Positions 35,055-43,342 of a DNA stretch of 64,000 nt are shown in pieces. The notes under the pieces were generated by a model. It saw only the letters and a program-made list of their open reading frames with translations, was not told the origin of the DNA and did not search any database. How positions within the stretch are numbered: the first letter of the stretch is position 1; each line of letters starts with the position of its first letter. Position numbers and translations under genes: made by a program. Source of the DNA: CAVUFH01 sp963740835. Its GTDB lineage: Bacteria > Actinomycetota > Acidimicrobiia > IMCC26256 > PALSA-610. The stretch is taken from positions 992,001 to 1,056,000 of the forward strand of contig CAVUFH010000002.1 in the NCBI GenBank assembly GCA_963740835.1, written 5' to 3'.

Positions 35055-35120
35055 CGCCGCGCGCTTTCCACAACCGGACGATACCCGTGCTCCTCGCGGA
35101 TCTCGGGTCACAATGCACGC

Positions 35121-35476
35121 GTGAGCGCTGGCGATGTCCTGACCGAACACGCGTTGAACCGGGCGACACTCGCGCGCCAGCACCTCCTCGAACGCAGCCC
35201 GGTACCGACGTTGGACGCGATCACCCATCTCGTCGGGCTCCAAGCCCAGATCCCGGTGAATCCGTATATCGGTCTGTGGGCCTGGCTCGTCGACTTCGAT
35301 CCCGAATCGCTTTCGCAGTTGCTCCTCGATCGCGCGGTGGTCCGCATCGTGGTGATGCGGGGGACGTTGCACCTCGGACGCTCGGCCGCGACATGGCACT
35401 TCGCACGCGCCGGCAACACCCCTTCCACGCGTCGGACGCGAGCGAACGCTCGGTCGAGATCCGCCCCACAGTCTGA
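35121..35476 (+). pseudogene. Truncated winged-helix DNA-binding protein (AlkZ/YcaQ-like, HTH_42) remnant
   Basis: GTG 35121 starts a well-conserved N-terminus of the HTH_42 family, relatives of which unhook DNA crosslinks: HALNRATLARQHLLERSPVP, ITHLVGLQAQIPVNPYIGLW and VVRIVVMRGTLHL. After about residue 95 the homology moves to the neighbouring frame (GRDMALRTRRQHPF) and stops at 35476. About 270 residues of a normal protein are missing before the convergent MFS gene begins at 35489, so this is a real truncation and not only a frameshift. Confidence 0.65.
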
Positions 35477-35488
35477 CCAACCGGCGCG

Positions 35489-36730
35489 TCAGCGTCGCGC
35501 GCGGTTGGCGCCGGCCTCTTCGGGCATGTCTCGGTAGAGGACGAGCAACAGGAGGTCGTACGTCATCTTCATGGTGCCGGCGATGAGCAGCGGCCACCCG
35601 AAGGTGGAGTGTGTGAGCAGGATGCCGGCGAGGAGCGGCGTCGCCGCCGACGCGAGGCTACGAGGCACGTTCGTCACGCTCGACGCGGCCGCCCGTTCTT
35701 CGGCCGGCACCACCGTCATCACGAATGCCTGGCGCGCGGGAACGTCCATCTGCGCGAACAGTGATCGGATGAGGAGCATCGTGATCGCGATCGCGCCGTT
35801 CGGCGCGAACGCCGTCAGCGCCAGCAGCGCGTTTGCGGGCATGTGCGTGAACGCCATCGTGCGGATGAGTCCGAACCGGGCCGCCAGACGGGGCGCGAGG
35901 AACTGCGAGAAGCCGCCGAGCACGCCCGCGGCGAAGAAGACCGCGCCCGTCACGCCGGCGGACAGGTCGAAACGGAGGTGGAGCCACAGGACGAGCAGTG
36001 ACGTGACGACGAAGCCACCGCCCGCCGAGTCGAGGCTGAACAGCGCGGCGAGCTCGAGCACGGTGCGGCGCGAGTGGCGCAGCACGCCCGCGCTCGCACG
36101 GGGCGATCCGGGTCGCACGACGTCGCCGTCTCGCTGCAGCCGGCGGTACACGAAGAAGATGACGACCGCCGCTGCCGCGTAGAGACCGAAGCTCGCCCGT
36201 TGCGCGGTCGTCGAGTCCCAGCCTTCGCGCCGGGCGAGCGCGACGGGGACGCCCGAGAGCAACGCACCGAGTGCACCCGCCCAGATCCCCGCGATGTTGT
36301 ACGTCGCGAAGAGTCGCGGGCGCCGGGGCGCCGAGACCTTCGTGGCGACGAACGCCTGTTCCGCGGGCAGGAACACGCTGACGTCGCCGGCCGACGGGTT
36401 GAGCGTCCCGAGCACCGCGACGACGAGCAACGGCCAGAACCAGGTGATGCTGAGGAACCCGATCCCGGTCAGGGTCATCAGCACGGTGGCCGCGACGAGC
36501 AGCGTGCGCAGCTCGTATCGATGCGCGGTCAGCCCGAAGCCGAGCGTGAGCGCGGCCGAGCCGAGCAGGGTGCCGGTGACGATCGCGCCGACCTGCACCG
36601 GTGAGAAGCCGAGCGCCGTCAGATATTGCGCGAGCAGCACACTCACGAAGCCGTCGGCGAACCCGCGGATCGCCCGGCCCGTGAGGATCCGCCCGACATC
36701 GCCTCCCTGCGGGCGAGCCGACGCGATCAC
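35489..36730 (-). CDS. Major facilitator superfamily transporter
   Basis: A 413-residue twelve-helix MFS transporter. GFADGFVSVLLAQYLTALGF begins helix 1, with no clear conserved A-motif after helix 2, and APRRPRLFATYNIAGIWAGA lies in helix 5. A cytoplasmic loop in the middle carries RRLQRDGDVVRPGSPRASAG. C-terminal half VPARQAFVMTVVPAEERAAA. GTG 36730. It precedes dienelactone hydrolase and Baeyer-Villiger monooxygenase genes on the same strand; if one transcript, it is the last gene and a substrate importer or product exporter. Confidence 0.82.
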   Translation of the reverse strand: MIASARPQGGDVGRILTGRAIRGFADGFVSVLLAQYLTALGFSPVQVGAIVTGTLLGSAALTLGFGLTAHRYELRTLLVAATVLMTLTGIGFLSITWFWPLLVVAVLGTLNPSAGDVSVFLPAEQAFVATKVSAPRRPRLFATYNIAGIWAGALGALLSGVPVALARREGWDSTTAQRASFGLYAAAAVVIFFVYRRLQRDGDVVRPGSPRASAGVLRHSRRTVLELAALFSLDSAGGGFVVTSLLVLWLHLRFDLSAGVTGAVFFAAGVLGGFSQFLAPRLAARFGLIRTMAFTHMPANALLALTAFAPNGAIAITMLLIRSLFAQMDVPARQAFVMTVVPAEERAAASSVTNVPRSLASAATPLLAGILLTHSTFGWPLLIAGTMKMTYDLLLLVLYRDMPEEAGANRARR

Positions 36731-36747
36731 CCGCGAACCGTAGTCAC

Positions 36748-37578
36748 CTACCCGGCCGCGAGCAGGCGGGTGCGGAACAGGTCGAGCACCTGGTCGAGCG
36801 CGTCCCGCGTCGGCTGACCGGGCTCGTCGATCAGGTGCTCGGTGAGCACCGAGTGCGGCGCCATCGCACCATCGGGGTTCGCACACTCGTCGTCGAGCTC
36901 GACTGCGACGAACGCGTCTCCCAGCTCGTCGCGGAGAAAATCGAAGCGCTCCGCGGGGACGAAGCGGTCGCCCTTGAACCGGAGACCCAGCACGGTCAGG
37001 TTGTCGACCTCGCAGCGGTGCTTCACCGCATCGAGATCGGCGCGGGAGATGTCGATCGAGCGCTTCTGCTTCTTCGTGATCCCGAACGGCGTCGATGGTT
37101 GAGAAAGAACGGGCGCCAGCAGGCGATGGTCGGTCGCCATCGCAAGGGCGTAGCCACCGGTGAAGCACATCCCGATCGCACCCACGCCCGGGCCGCCGGC
37201 GCGCTTGTGTTCGGACGCGGCGAGCGCGCGGAGCCAGTTGACCACGAGCGAGGTGCGCCCGGTGGCGAGGACCGTGAACTCGCGGCTAATGCACGCGGGC
37301 ACCATGGACGACAGACCGTAGTGTGCGACGTCGAAGCGGCTGCGTCCCGGCACATCGGGGTTTGGATCGCGGCCCGGCGTCCCGAACAGGTGCGGGAGCA
37401 CCGCGGTGCAGCCGATGCCGGAGATGCGCCGCGCGAACCCGGCGACTTTCGGGGTGATGCCCGGCATCTCCGCGATGACGATGACCGCCGGACCGGTGCC
37501 CTGCCGGAAGATCGTGCGCGTCTTGCCGTCGTGGGTGAAGGTGTCGCGTTCGAAGTCGTCGAGATCGTCGTCAGGCAT
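36748..37578 (-). CDS. Dienelactone hydrolase-family protein
   Basis: A 276-residue alpha/beta hydrolase of the dienelactone hydrolase family, which opens lactones in aromatic-ring degradation. The nucleophile is Cys138 in AIGMCFTGGYAL, the GxCxGG signature; VIVIAEMPGITP matches the family oxyanion region, with a Glu in place of the more usual His or Glu pair. FKGDRFVPAERF supplies the acid Asp and PHSVLTEHL a candidate His. ATG 37578. It sits between MFS and BVMO genes. Confidence 0.83.
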   Translation of the reverse strand: MPDDDLDDFERDTFTHDGKTRTIFRQGTGPAVIVIAEMPGITPKVAGFARRISGIGCTAVLPHLFGTPGRDPNPDVPGRSRFDVAHYGLSSMVPACISREFTVLATGRTSLVVNWLRALAASEHKRAGGPGVGAIGMCFTGGYALAMATDHRLLAPVLSQPSTPFGITKKQKRSIDISRADLDAVKHRCEVDNLTVLGLRFKGDRFVPAERFDFLRDELGDAFVAVELDDECANPDGAMAPHSVLTEHLIDEPGQPTRDALDQVLDLFRTRLLAAG

Positions 37579-37598
37579 GGGCAGGGACGGTATCCGGC

Positions 37599-39089
37599 TC
37601 AGGCGCGCGCGTGGAATGCCGCCGGATCGGGCGCCGCCATCTCGGCGCGGAACCGGTCGAACGAGAACGGCCACGACGCGGGCACGCCGCGATCGTCGAG
37701 GTACCAGCTGTGGCAGCCGGTCACCCAGATCGTGCGCTTCGTTGCTTCGACACGCGCGGCCTCGAACTCCTCCATCGCGCGCACCGTCGCGTCGATCTCT
37801 CGGCACTCGCCCGATCGCAGCCGATCGACCAGCTGCATGATGTACCCGAACTGCAGCTCCGCGACCTCGATGAGCGAGAAGTTGCCGACGGGTCCGTTCG
37901 GGCCGTTGAGCATGAAGAAGTTCGGGAATCCGGGTACCGAGATCGACAGGTAGGCGTTCGGTCGCTCGGACCACGCCGCGTCGAGCGTGATGCCGTCGCG
38001 ACCGGTGACTGCCATCGGTCGCGTGAACGCGTTCGTCTGGAAACCGGTGGCGAGCACCACGACGTCGAGCTCGTGGAGGCGACCGTCATCGGTCCGCACA
38101 CCCCGAGGTTCGATCCGCTCGATCGGGCTGGTCACCAGCGCGGCGTTGGGCCGCTGGATCGCGGCGTAGAAGTCGGGCGAAACGACGAGGCGCTTGCACG
38201 CAGCGCGGTAGTCGGGGCGCAGACGCTCGCGCAGCTCCGGATCGAAGACGCTCTGCTCGAGGTTGGCGATGCACATGTCCTCGACCACCTTGATCTGCGG
38301 CGAGTCGGCGTCGACCACGGCCTTGGCGAACATGCCGAAGAGCTCGGCGAGATGGGCGTGCATCTCCTCGAGCTGGCGCGGGTCGCGGCGATAGGTGTCC
38401 TTCTGCTCGTCGGTGTACGGCGGGTTCTCCTGGGGCATGATCCACTGCGCCGTGCGCTGGAACAACGCCAGTTGCGCGACCCGGTCCACGATCGCGGACG
38501 TGATCTGCACGGCCGTGGAACCGGTGCCGATCACGCCGACACGCGCGCCGTCGATCACGGTCTCGTGATCCCAGCGCGCGCTGTGGAAGATCGCGCCGGC
38601 GAAGGAGTCGCGACCGTCGATGTCCGGATAGCGCGGGTGGTGCAGCACACCGGTTGCGGCGATCACGACGTCGACTTCGTCCTCCTTGCCGCTTTCGGTC
38701 TCGAGCTGCCAGCGCCCGTCGACGAACCGACAGCTGACGACGCCGTCGCGGTAGCGCGTGTAACGGTCGAGGCTGTGCTCGCGCGCCACGCCGGCGAAGT
38801 ACTCGCGGATCTCCGTCCCCGGCGAGAAACGGTGGCTCCATTCGGGATTGGGCGCGAACGAGTAGCTGTAGAGATGCGACGGGACGTCGCACGCGAGCCC
38901 GGGATACGTGTTCTCGCGCCAGGTACCGCCGGGTGCGTTGCATTTCTCGTAGATGGTGAAGTCGGTGATCCCGGCTTCGAGCAACTTGACGCCGCTGAGG
39001 ATCCCGGCCATTCCGGCGCCGATGACCGCGACCCGCAGGTCGCGCGGTTCCTTGCTCGGGCGCGCGGGACTCGTCGGCGTGTCGGTCAT
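37599..39089 (-). CDS. Baeyer-Villiger-type flavin monooxygenase
   Basis: A 496-residue class B flavoprotein monooxygenase that inserts oxygen next to a ketone using NADPH and FAD. First Rossmann motif GAGMAG at 24-29, the BVMO fingerprint FAGAIFHSARW at 163-173, and the NADPH site GTGSTA near 188. ATGFQTNAFTRP is the family's ATG motif. ATG 39089 is well supported. The product esters or lactones could be substrates of the dienelactone hydrolase gene 20 bases downstream. Confidence 0.92.
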   Translation of the reverse strand: MTDTPTSPARPSKEPRDLRVAVIGAGMAGILSGVKLLEAGITDFTIYEKCNAPGGTWRENTYPGLACDVPSHLYSYSFAPNPEWSHRFSPGTEIREYFAGVAREHSLDRYTRYRDGVVSCRFVDGRWQLETESGKEDEVDVVIAATGVLHHPRYPDIDGRDSFAGAIFHSARWDHETVIDGARVGVIGTGSTAVQITSAIVDRVAQLALFQRTAQWIMPQENPPYTDEQKDTYRRDPRQLEEMHAHLAELFGMFAKAVVDADSPQIKVVEDMCIANLEQSVFDPELRERLRPDYRAACKRLVVSPDFYAAIQRPNAALVTSPIERIEPRGVRTDDGRLHELDVVVLATGFQTNAFTRPMAVTGRDGITLDAAWSERPNAYLSISVPGFPNFFMLNGPNGPVGNFSLIEVAELQFGYIMQLVDRLRSGECREIDATVRAMEEFEAARVEATKRTIWVTGCHSWYLDDRGVPASWPFSFDRFRAEMAAPDPAAFHARA

Positions 39090-39164
39090 CGGGCGCGAAC
39101 GTAGTTGCCGCCGTCGGCGCGGCGCGCCCCGCACTGGCTCGACACGGGTGAGTCGCGACGGGTG

Positions 39165-39269
39165 CTACTCGTCGTTCTCCTCGTACGCACGGCGGCGCTT
39201 CTGCTGAACGACGAAGGCAACGACGCAGAGCACCGCCACCCCGGCAAAGATGATCGATCCGACGAACAC
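39165..39269 (-). CDS. Small single-helix membrane protein, 34 aa
   Basis: GTG 39269 opens 34 residues: a hydrophobic helix (VFVGSIIFAGVAVLCVVAFV) then a charged tail QQKRRRAYEENDE. An in-frame TAA lies just upstream, so GTG is the only start. Reading-frame bias and the positive-inside tail argue for a real peptide; the ribosome site is weak. It precedes the BVMO gene by 75 bases on the same strand. Confidence 0.45.
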   Translation of the reverse strand: MFVGSIIFAGVAVLCVVAFVVQQKRRRAYEENDE

Positions 39270-39472
39270 CCACGCAGGTTAGGCCGATTCGCACCGGGCA
39301 CCGGTGATTGCTTCCGACGGCCGAACGCGAGCAACGCGCCCGCGCACCTGAGAACATCGGCGCCGCACGGCAAAGGGAGTGACGATGACCCTGAGCGCGA
39401 TCCAAGGGAGCTCGGCTCGTGGATGCCCGGGTGCTGGATCGCATTCGCGACGCTTGATCCGAGCTCAAGAGG

Positions 39473-39937
39473 TCAATCGGAGGGGGTGTCGGGCTCGCCG
39501 GTCACGATGACGGGGCACGGCGCGTGGCGGACCACGTAGTCGGACACCGAACCGAGCAACGCCCGCTTGAACCCGCCCCGCCCGCGCGTGCCGATCACGA
39601 TGGCACGCGCGCCGACTTCGGTCGCGAACGCGCAGACTGCTTCTCCCGGGTCACCGGAAAGGACTCGGGTATCGGCATCCGCGACGCCCACCGCGGCAAC
39701 CGCGTCGGCGAGGAGATCCACTGCCTCCGCGTTCCGCTCGACCTGCATCGCGTCGAACGCCGCGGGCGAAATCGTGCCGCTGGCAAACCCGGTGCCGGTC
39801 ACGAGCGTCGGGTCGGCCTCCTCGACGACGGTGACGATGACGACGTTCGCCGCGGGACGGAGCACTTCCATGCCCGTGACGAGCGCGTGGGTCGAGATCT
39901 CGGAGCCGTCCGCGCACAGCACGATGGTGTCGGTCAT
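39473..39937 (-). CDS. Universal stress protein (UspA family)
   Basis: A 154-residue single UspA domain. VLCADGSEISTHAL gives the first strand and DGS; AIVIGTRGRGGFKRALLGSVSDYVVRH contains the ATP-binding G-2x-G-9x-GS motif in full, and CPVIVTG closes the fold. So it should bind ATP, unlike the decayed Usp at 7.3-7.8 kb. ATG 39937. Possibly a stress-adaptation protein; no operon partner. Confidence 0.87.
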   Translation of the reverse strand: MTDTIVLCADGSEISTHALVTGMEVLRPAANVVIVTVVEEADPTLVTGTGFASGTISPAAFDAMQVERNAEAVDLLADAVAAVGVADADTRVLSGDPGEAVCAFATEVGARAIVIGTRGRGGFKRALLGSVSDYVVRHAPCPVIVTGEPDTPSD

Positions 39938-39995
39938 ACGTCACGGTACCAAGGCGCCGTCCGGCTCGGCGCCGGAAGCTGTCAAGCTCTGCGCC

Positions 39996-41297
39996 GTGGA
40001 ACGACCTGCCATCGACCCGATGCCACCGGTCGCATCCGGGGTGGGCCTGCCGTGGGATGTCGCGGTTGCCGACCCCGTCACCGCGCTGGCCGAGGCGCGC
40101 GCCGCGCTCGGTGACACGTTCGTCGTCGACAGCGGACCCGACCGCTTCCTGTTCACGTTCTCCCCCTCCGGTGTCGCGGCGTTCTACGCGCTGCCGGAGT
40201 CGCACGCGAGCAAGGGGATCGCCGACTGGCGCATGCTCCGGCGGAAGATCCCCGACGACCTCTTCGCGGGCCGCCGGACCCTCCCGCACGAGCTCTTCGG
40301 CCGGGAGGACGTCGCTGCCTACCTGACGAACGTGGACCGCGCGCTCGACGCGACCACCACCGAGCTCGGCCGCGAGGGCGAGGTCGACGTGTTCACGCTC
40401 ACCCGCCGCCTCGGTCACCGGATCGGGCTCGCGTCGTGGGGTGGCCCCGGTTCGGCGACCGGCGCGCGGTTCGACCGGCTCGCGACCGCGCTCGACGCGC
40501 TCGACGGTGCGGAATCGTTCGTGCACCCGCATGCGATGGCGGCGGTCGCGGCATCCGACTACGCGGCCGAACGACGGGCGCTCGCGGCGACCACCGCCGA
40601 GATCGGCCCCGCCGTCGACGGCCTCCCGGGTACGGAAGCAACGCATCCGCTGTTCACGCGGCTCGTCGCGGCGTGGGCGAGTGAGCCGGACGATGTGCGG
40701 CGCGCCGGCGTCGCGGGTGACGTCGTGCTCATCCACATCGCGTCGATGTCGAACCTCTTTGCCGCGTTGGGCTGGGCGGTCGTCGACCTCCTCGAACATC
40801 CGGACGAATGTGCGCGCGTAGCAGCGGGTGATCGCGCACGAGCGGAGCAGTGCGCACTGGAGTCCACGCGGCTCGCCCAACGTTCGATCATGTCGCGCTA
40901 CGTCGTCGCGCCGGTGCGGCTCGAGGCCGGTGACGCCACGTTCGAAGTCGGCACCGGCACCACGATCGCTACCCTCCTGCCGCTCACGAACACCAGCGCC
41001 GCGTCCGGCCTCGACGCGTGGCATCCTGATCGGTGGAACCGCCGCCGTCTCGCCGATGCGGGTGCGCTCGCCGCGCCCGAGCTCGTCACCGCGTTCGGCC
41101 ACGGCAAGCACACGTGCCCGGCGCAGCCGTTCTCGCTCGCGACGATGGTTGCCGCCGCGACGCGGCTGTTCGCGACGTTCGCCGTCGAACCGAGGTGGTC
41201 CGAGCACCCGCGACCCGTCTCGGCGCAGATCGGCGGCGTGGCGCGCGCCCGCGACGCGTGCGTCATCGGCTACCGGCGACGCACGGAGGGTGACTAG
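39996..41297 (+). CDS. Cytochrome P450-like protein with altered I-helix and heme motifs
   Basis: A 433-residue soluble P450 relative. The K-helix ExxR is ESTRLAQRS and the heme loop FGHGKHTCPAQPFSLA puts the proximal Cys at about 374, with Pro where most P450s have Gly. The I-helix region HIASMSNLFAALGW lacks the usual acid-Thr pair and has Asn at the Thr position, as in CYP7/CYP8-like enzymes in my recollection. It may thus isomerise or use a peroxide-type chemistry rather than act as a standard monooxygenase. GTG 39996. The PLP enzyme follows 58 bases on, same strand. Confidence 0.8.
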   Translation: MERPAIDPMPPVASGVGLPWDVAVADPVTALAEARAALGDTFVVDSGPDRFLFTFSPSGVAAFYALPESHASKGIADWRMLRRKIPDDLFAGRRTLPHELFGREDVAAYLTNVDRALDATTTELGREGEVDVFTLTRRLGHRIGLASWGGPGSATGARFDRLATALDALDGAESFVHPHAMAAVAASDYAAERRALAATTAEIGPAVDGLPGTEATHPLFTRLVAAWASEPDDVRRAGVAGDVVLIHIASMSNLFAALGWAVVDLLEHPDECARVAAGDRARAEQCALESTRLAQRSIMSRYVVAPVRLEAGDATFEVGTGTTIATLLPLTNTSAASGLDAWHPDRWNRRRLADAGALAAPELVTAFGHGKHTCPAQPFSLATMVAAATRLFATFAVEPRWSEHPRPVSAQIGGVARARDACVIGYRRRTEGD

Positions 41298-41355
41298 CGG
41301 CCGGCTAGCGGCTCCGGCGGAGGCTCCTCGCAGTCGCCGACTCGGAGGTCCGGAA

Positions 41356-42888
41356 ATGACCGCAATCAGCACCGCGCCCGCACCGACACCTGCAGAGGTC
41401 TCCCGACCCCTCGCGAGCCCGGTCGACCGGACGGCGAGCCCTGTCGACCGGACGGCGAGCCCTGTCGACCGGACGGCGAGCCGGGCCCATGAGGTGGTCG
41501 GGCGCGAAGAACGGATTCCTCTGTTGGACGGCCGGCTCGTCCGCTACGTCAACCTCGACAACGCGGCCAGCACGCCGGCGTTCCGCGGCGTGCTCGATGC
41601 CGTCCAACGGTTCTTGCCGTACGCGTCGAGCGTGCACCGTGGGAGCGGCTACAAGTCGCGGATCAGCACCGCCGCGTTCGAAGATGCGCGCGCCCGCGTC
41701 GGCCGGTTCGTGGGCGCCGACCCCGAACGCGACGTCGTCGTGTTCGCGAAGAACACGACCGAAGCGATCAACAAGCTGGCGCGATCGCTTGTCGTGGACG
41801 ACGACGCCGTGGTGCTCACGACGCTGCTCGAGCACCACTCGAACGAACTGCCGTGGCGGGCGCGGCCCGGTATCCACACCGTCTGCATCCGCGTCCACGC
41901 CGACGGCACCCTCGACGAAGAGGATCTCGACCGGCGCCTGCGCGAACACGCAGGCCGCATCGCCGTGCTCGCGGTTACCGGCGCGTCGAATGTGACCGGC
42001 GTGCTCCCACCCGTGCACCGGCTCGCCGAGAAGGTGCACGCCGCGGGTGGCCGCATCCTGGTTGATGCCGCACAACTCGCGCCCCACCGCGCGATCGACA
42101 TGCGCGCGCACGACGACCCCGGCCACCTCGACTTCGTCGCGATGTCGGCGCACAAGCTGTACGCGCCGTTCGGTTCGGGCGCGCTCGTGGGCCCGCGCGA
42201 TGCGTTCACCGCGCGCCCGGACCACTCCGGCGGCGGCACGATCAACCTCGTCACCCTCGACGACGTCATCTGGGCCGATCTCCCGGATCGCGAGGAGGCG
42301 GGGACACCCAACGTGCTCGGTGCGATCGCGTTCGCGGCCGCGACATCGATCCTCGAAGAGATCGGCTTCGGTCCCATCGCCGCCCACGAGGCCGATCTCA
42401 CCCGGCACGCGCTGTCGCGCCTCACCCGGGTCCCGGGCGTGACCGTGTACGGCCCGACCGGCCCGTTGGCCGCGGACCCGAACCGCCGGCTCGGCGTCGT
42501 GTCGTTGGCCGTCGACGGGCTCGATCATGCGTACGTCGCCGCGGTGCTCGGCTACGAGCACGGGATCGGCGTGCGGAGCGGTTGCTTCTGCGCGCAGCCG
42601 TACATCGCGCATCTGTTGCGCCTCGACGCGGCCGAACGGGCCCGCTGGCTCGGCCTGGCTCGCCGCAACGACCATCGGGCCACACCGGGCCTCGTCCGCA
42701 TCAGCTTCGCTTGTTACAACGAGATCGCAGACGTCGATCGGGCGATCGACGCGCTCGAGCAGGCGATCGTCGGCGGTCGGGGCACGTACCGCGCCGTGCG
42801 CGACGGCTCGTACGTTCCGGCCGGGTACTACGAACCGGCGTTGTTCCACCTCGGCGACCCCCGGTGCGTCACGCGCGGCCCGCACTAG
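41356..42888 (+). CDS. Class V aminotransferase-fold PLP enzyme, cysteine-desulfurase-like
   Basis: A 510-residue fold-type I PLP enzyme of the class V/SufS group. PLP contacts are HHSNE (His161), DAAQLAPH (Asp237) and the Schiff-base Lys267 in MSAHKLYAPFGSGA. GVRSGCFCAQPY has Cys at 410 and 412, at the position of the desulfurase/lyase active loop. It is about 100 residues longer than SufS: an N-terminal tail with a tandem ASPVDRT repeat, and a C-terminal tail after 460 (RAVRDGSYVPAGYYEPALFH). Activity could be desulfuration, C-S lysis or a transamination. ATG 41356, GGAGG upstream. Confidence 0.82.
   Translation: MTAISTAPAPTPAEVSRPLASPVDRTASPVDRTASPVDRTASRAHEVVGREERIPLLDGRLVRYVNLDNAASTPAFRGVLDAVQRFLPYASSVHRGSGYKSRISTAAFEDARARVGRFVGADPERDVVVFAKNTTEAINKLARSLVVDDDAVVLTTLLEHHSNELPWRARPGIHTVCIRVHADGTLDEEDLDRRLREHAGRIAVLAVTGASNVTGVLPPVHRLAEKVHAAGGRILVDAAQLAPHRAIDMRAHDDPGHLDFVAMSAHKLYAPFGSGALVGPRDAFTARPDHSGGGTINLVTLDDVIWADLPDREEAGTPNVLGAIAFAAATSILEEIGFGPIAAHEADLTRHALSRLTRVPGVTVYGPTGPLAADPNRRLGVVSLAVDGLDHAYVAAVLGYEHGIGVRSGCFCAQPYIAHLLRLDAAERARWLGLARRNDHRATPGLVRISFACYNEIADVDRAIDALEQAIVGGRGTYRAVRDGSYVPAGYYEPALFHLGDPRCVTRGPH
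41413..41482 (+). repeat. 21-bp coding minisatellite, three copies plus partial
   Basis: Units at 41413-41433, 41434-41454 and 41455-41475 begin gcgagccc and carry gtcgaccggacg, followed by a partial copy. They lie in frame and add the heptapeptide ASPVDRT three times to the N-terminal tail of the PLP enzyme. Copies 2 and 3 are identical, indicating recent duplication. Confidence 0.9.
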
Positions 42889-42927
42889 ATTCCTCCGCAC
42901 GCGCTCGCGTCGAAGCCGGAGGCACGC

Positions 42928-43308
42928 ATGGACGTACGGTCGATCGTCGACGTCGAACCCGAGGTCGAGCACAACGGCACCGTGCCGGTCTGGTACTTGA
43001 TCCGACCACGCGAGATGAATGACATCACACGCGGTGGATCACTCGAGCTCGTCAACGAGTTCGAGGTCGCGCCCGGCAGCGCGGTATATCCGCACGAGCA
43101 CCCGACCCACGAGTTCTACTTCGTCATGTCGGGGCGCGGCGTCATGACCGTCGCCGACGAGGACCGGCCCGTCGCGCCCGGCGACCTCGTCTACATCCCG
43201 CCCGACACGGTGCACAGCCTCCGACCTATCGGCGGCGGTGCGATCCACTGCTTCTGCTTCGCGGTCGCCACCAAAGACGCCGGCGAGATCGACTACACGA
43301 CGCACTGA
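42928..43308 (+). CDS. Single-domain cupin protein
   Basis: A 126-residue cupin_2 protein. Metal ligands appear in HEHPTHEFYFVMSGRGVMTV (motif 1, with H, H and E) and in DLVYIPPDTVHSLRPIG (motif 2 His). Cupins of this size are isomerases, dioxygenases or sugar-binding proteins, and no substrate can be read off. ATG 42928 has GGAGG ahead. Between the PLP enzyme (39 bases before) and the aldo/keto reductase (34 bases after), so likely one operon. Confidence 0.85.
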   Translation: MDVRSIVDVEPEVEHNGTVPVWYLIRPREMNDITRGGSLELVNEFEVAPGSAVYPHEHPTHEFYFVMSGRGVMTVADEDRPVAPGDLVYIPPDTVHSLRPIGGGAIHCFCFAVATKDAGEIDYTTH

Positions 43309-43342
43309 GAGCCCCGACCACACGACGCTGCGAGGCAGGAAC

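Noticed and set aside
33948..35120. Long plus-strand open frame opposite the Bax1-like and DUF1345 genes
   Set aside because: Rich in Arg, His and Gln, and antisense to well-identified membrane genes; only its 3' part, from 35121, has real homology.
39385..39472. ATG with an AAGGGAG site before a short plus-strand frame
   Set aside because: A good ribosome site, but the coding potential jumps between frames after a few codons and the frame ends in Arg-rich sequence opposite the UspA gene.
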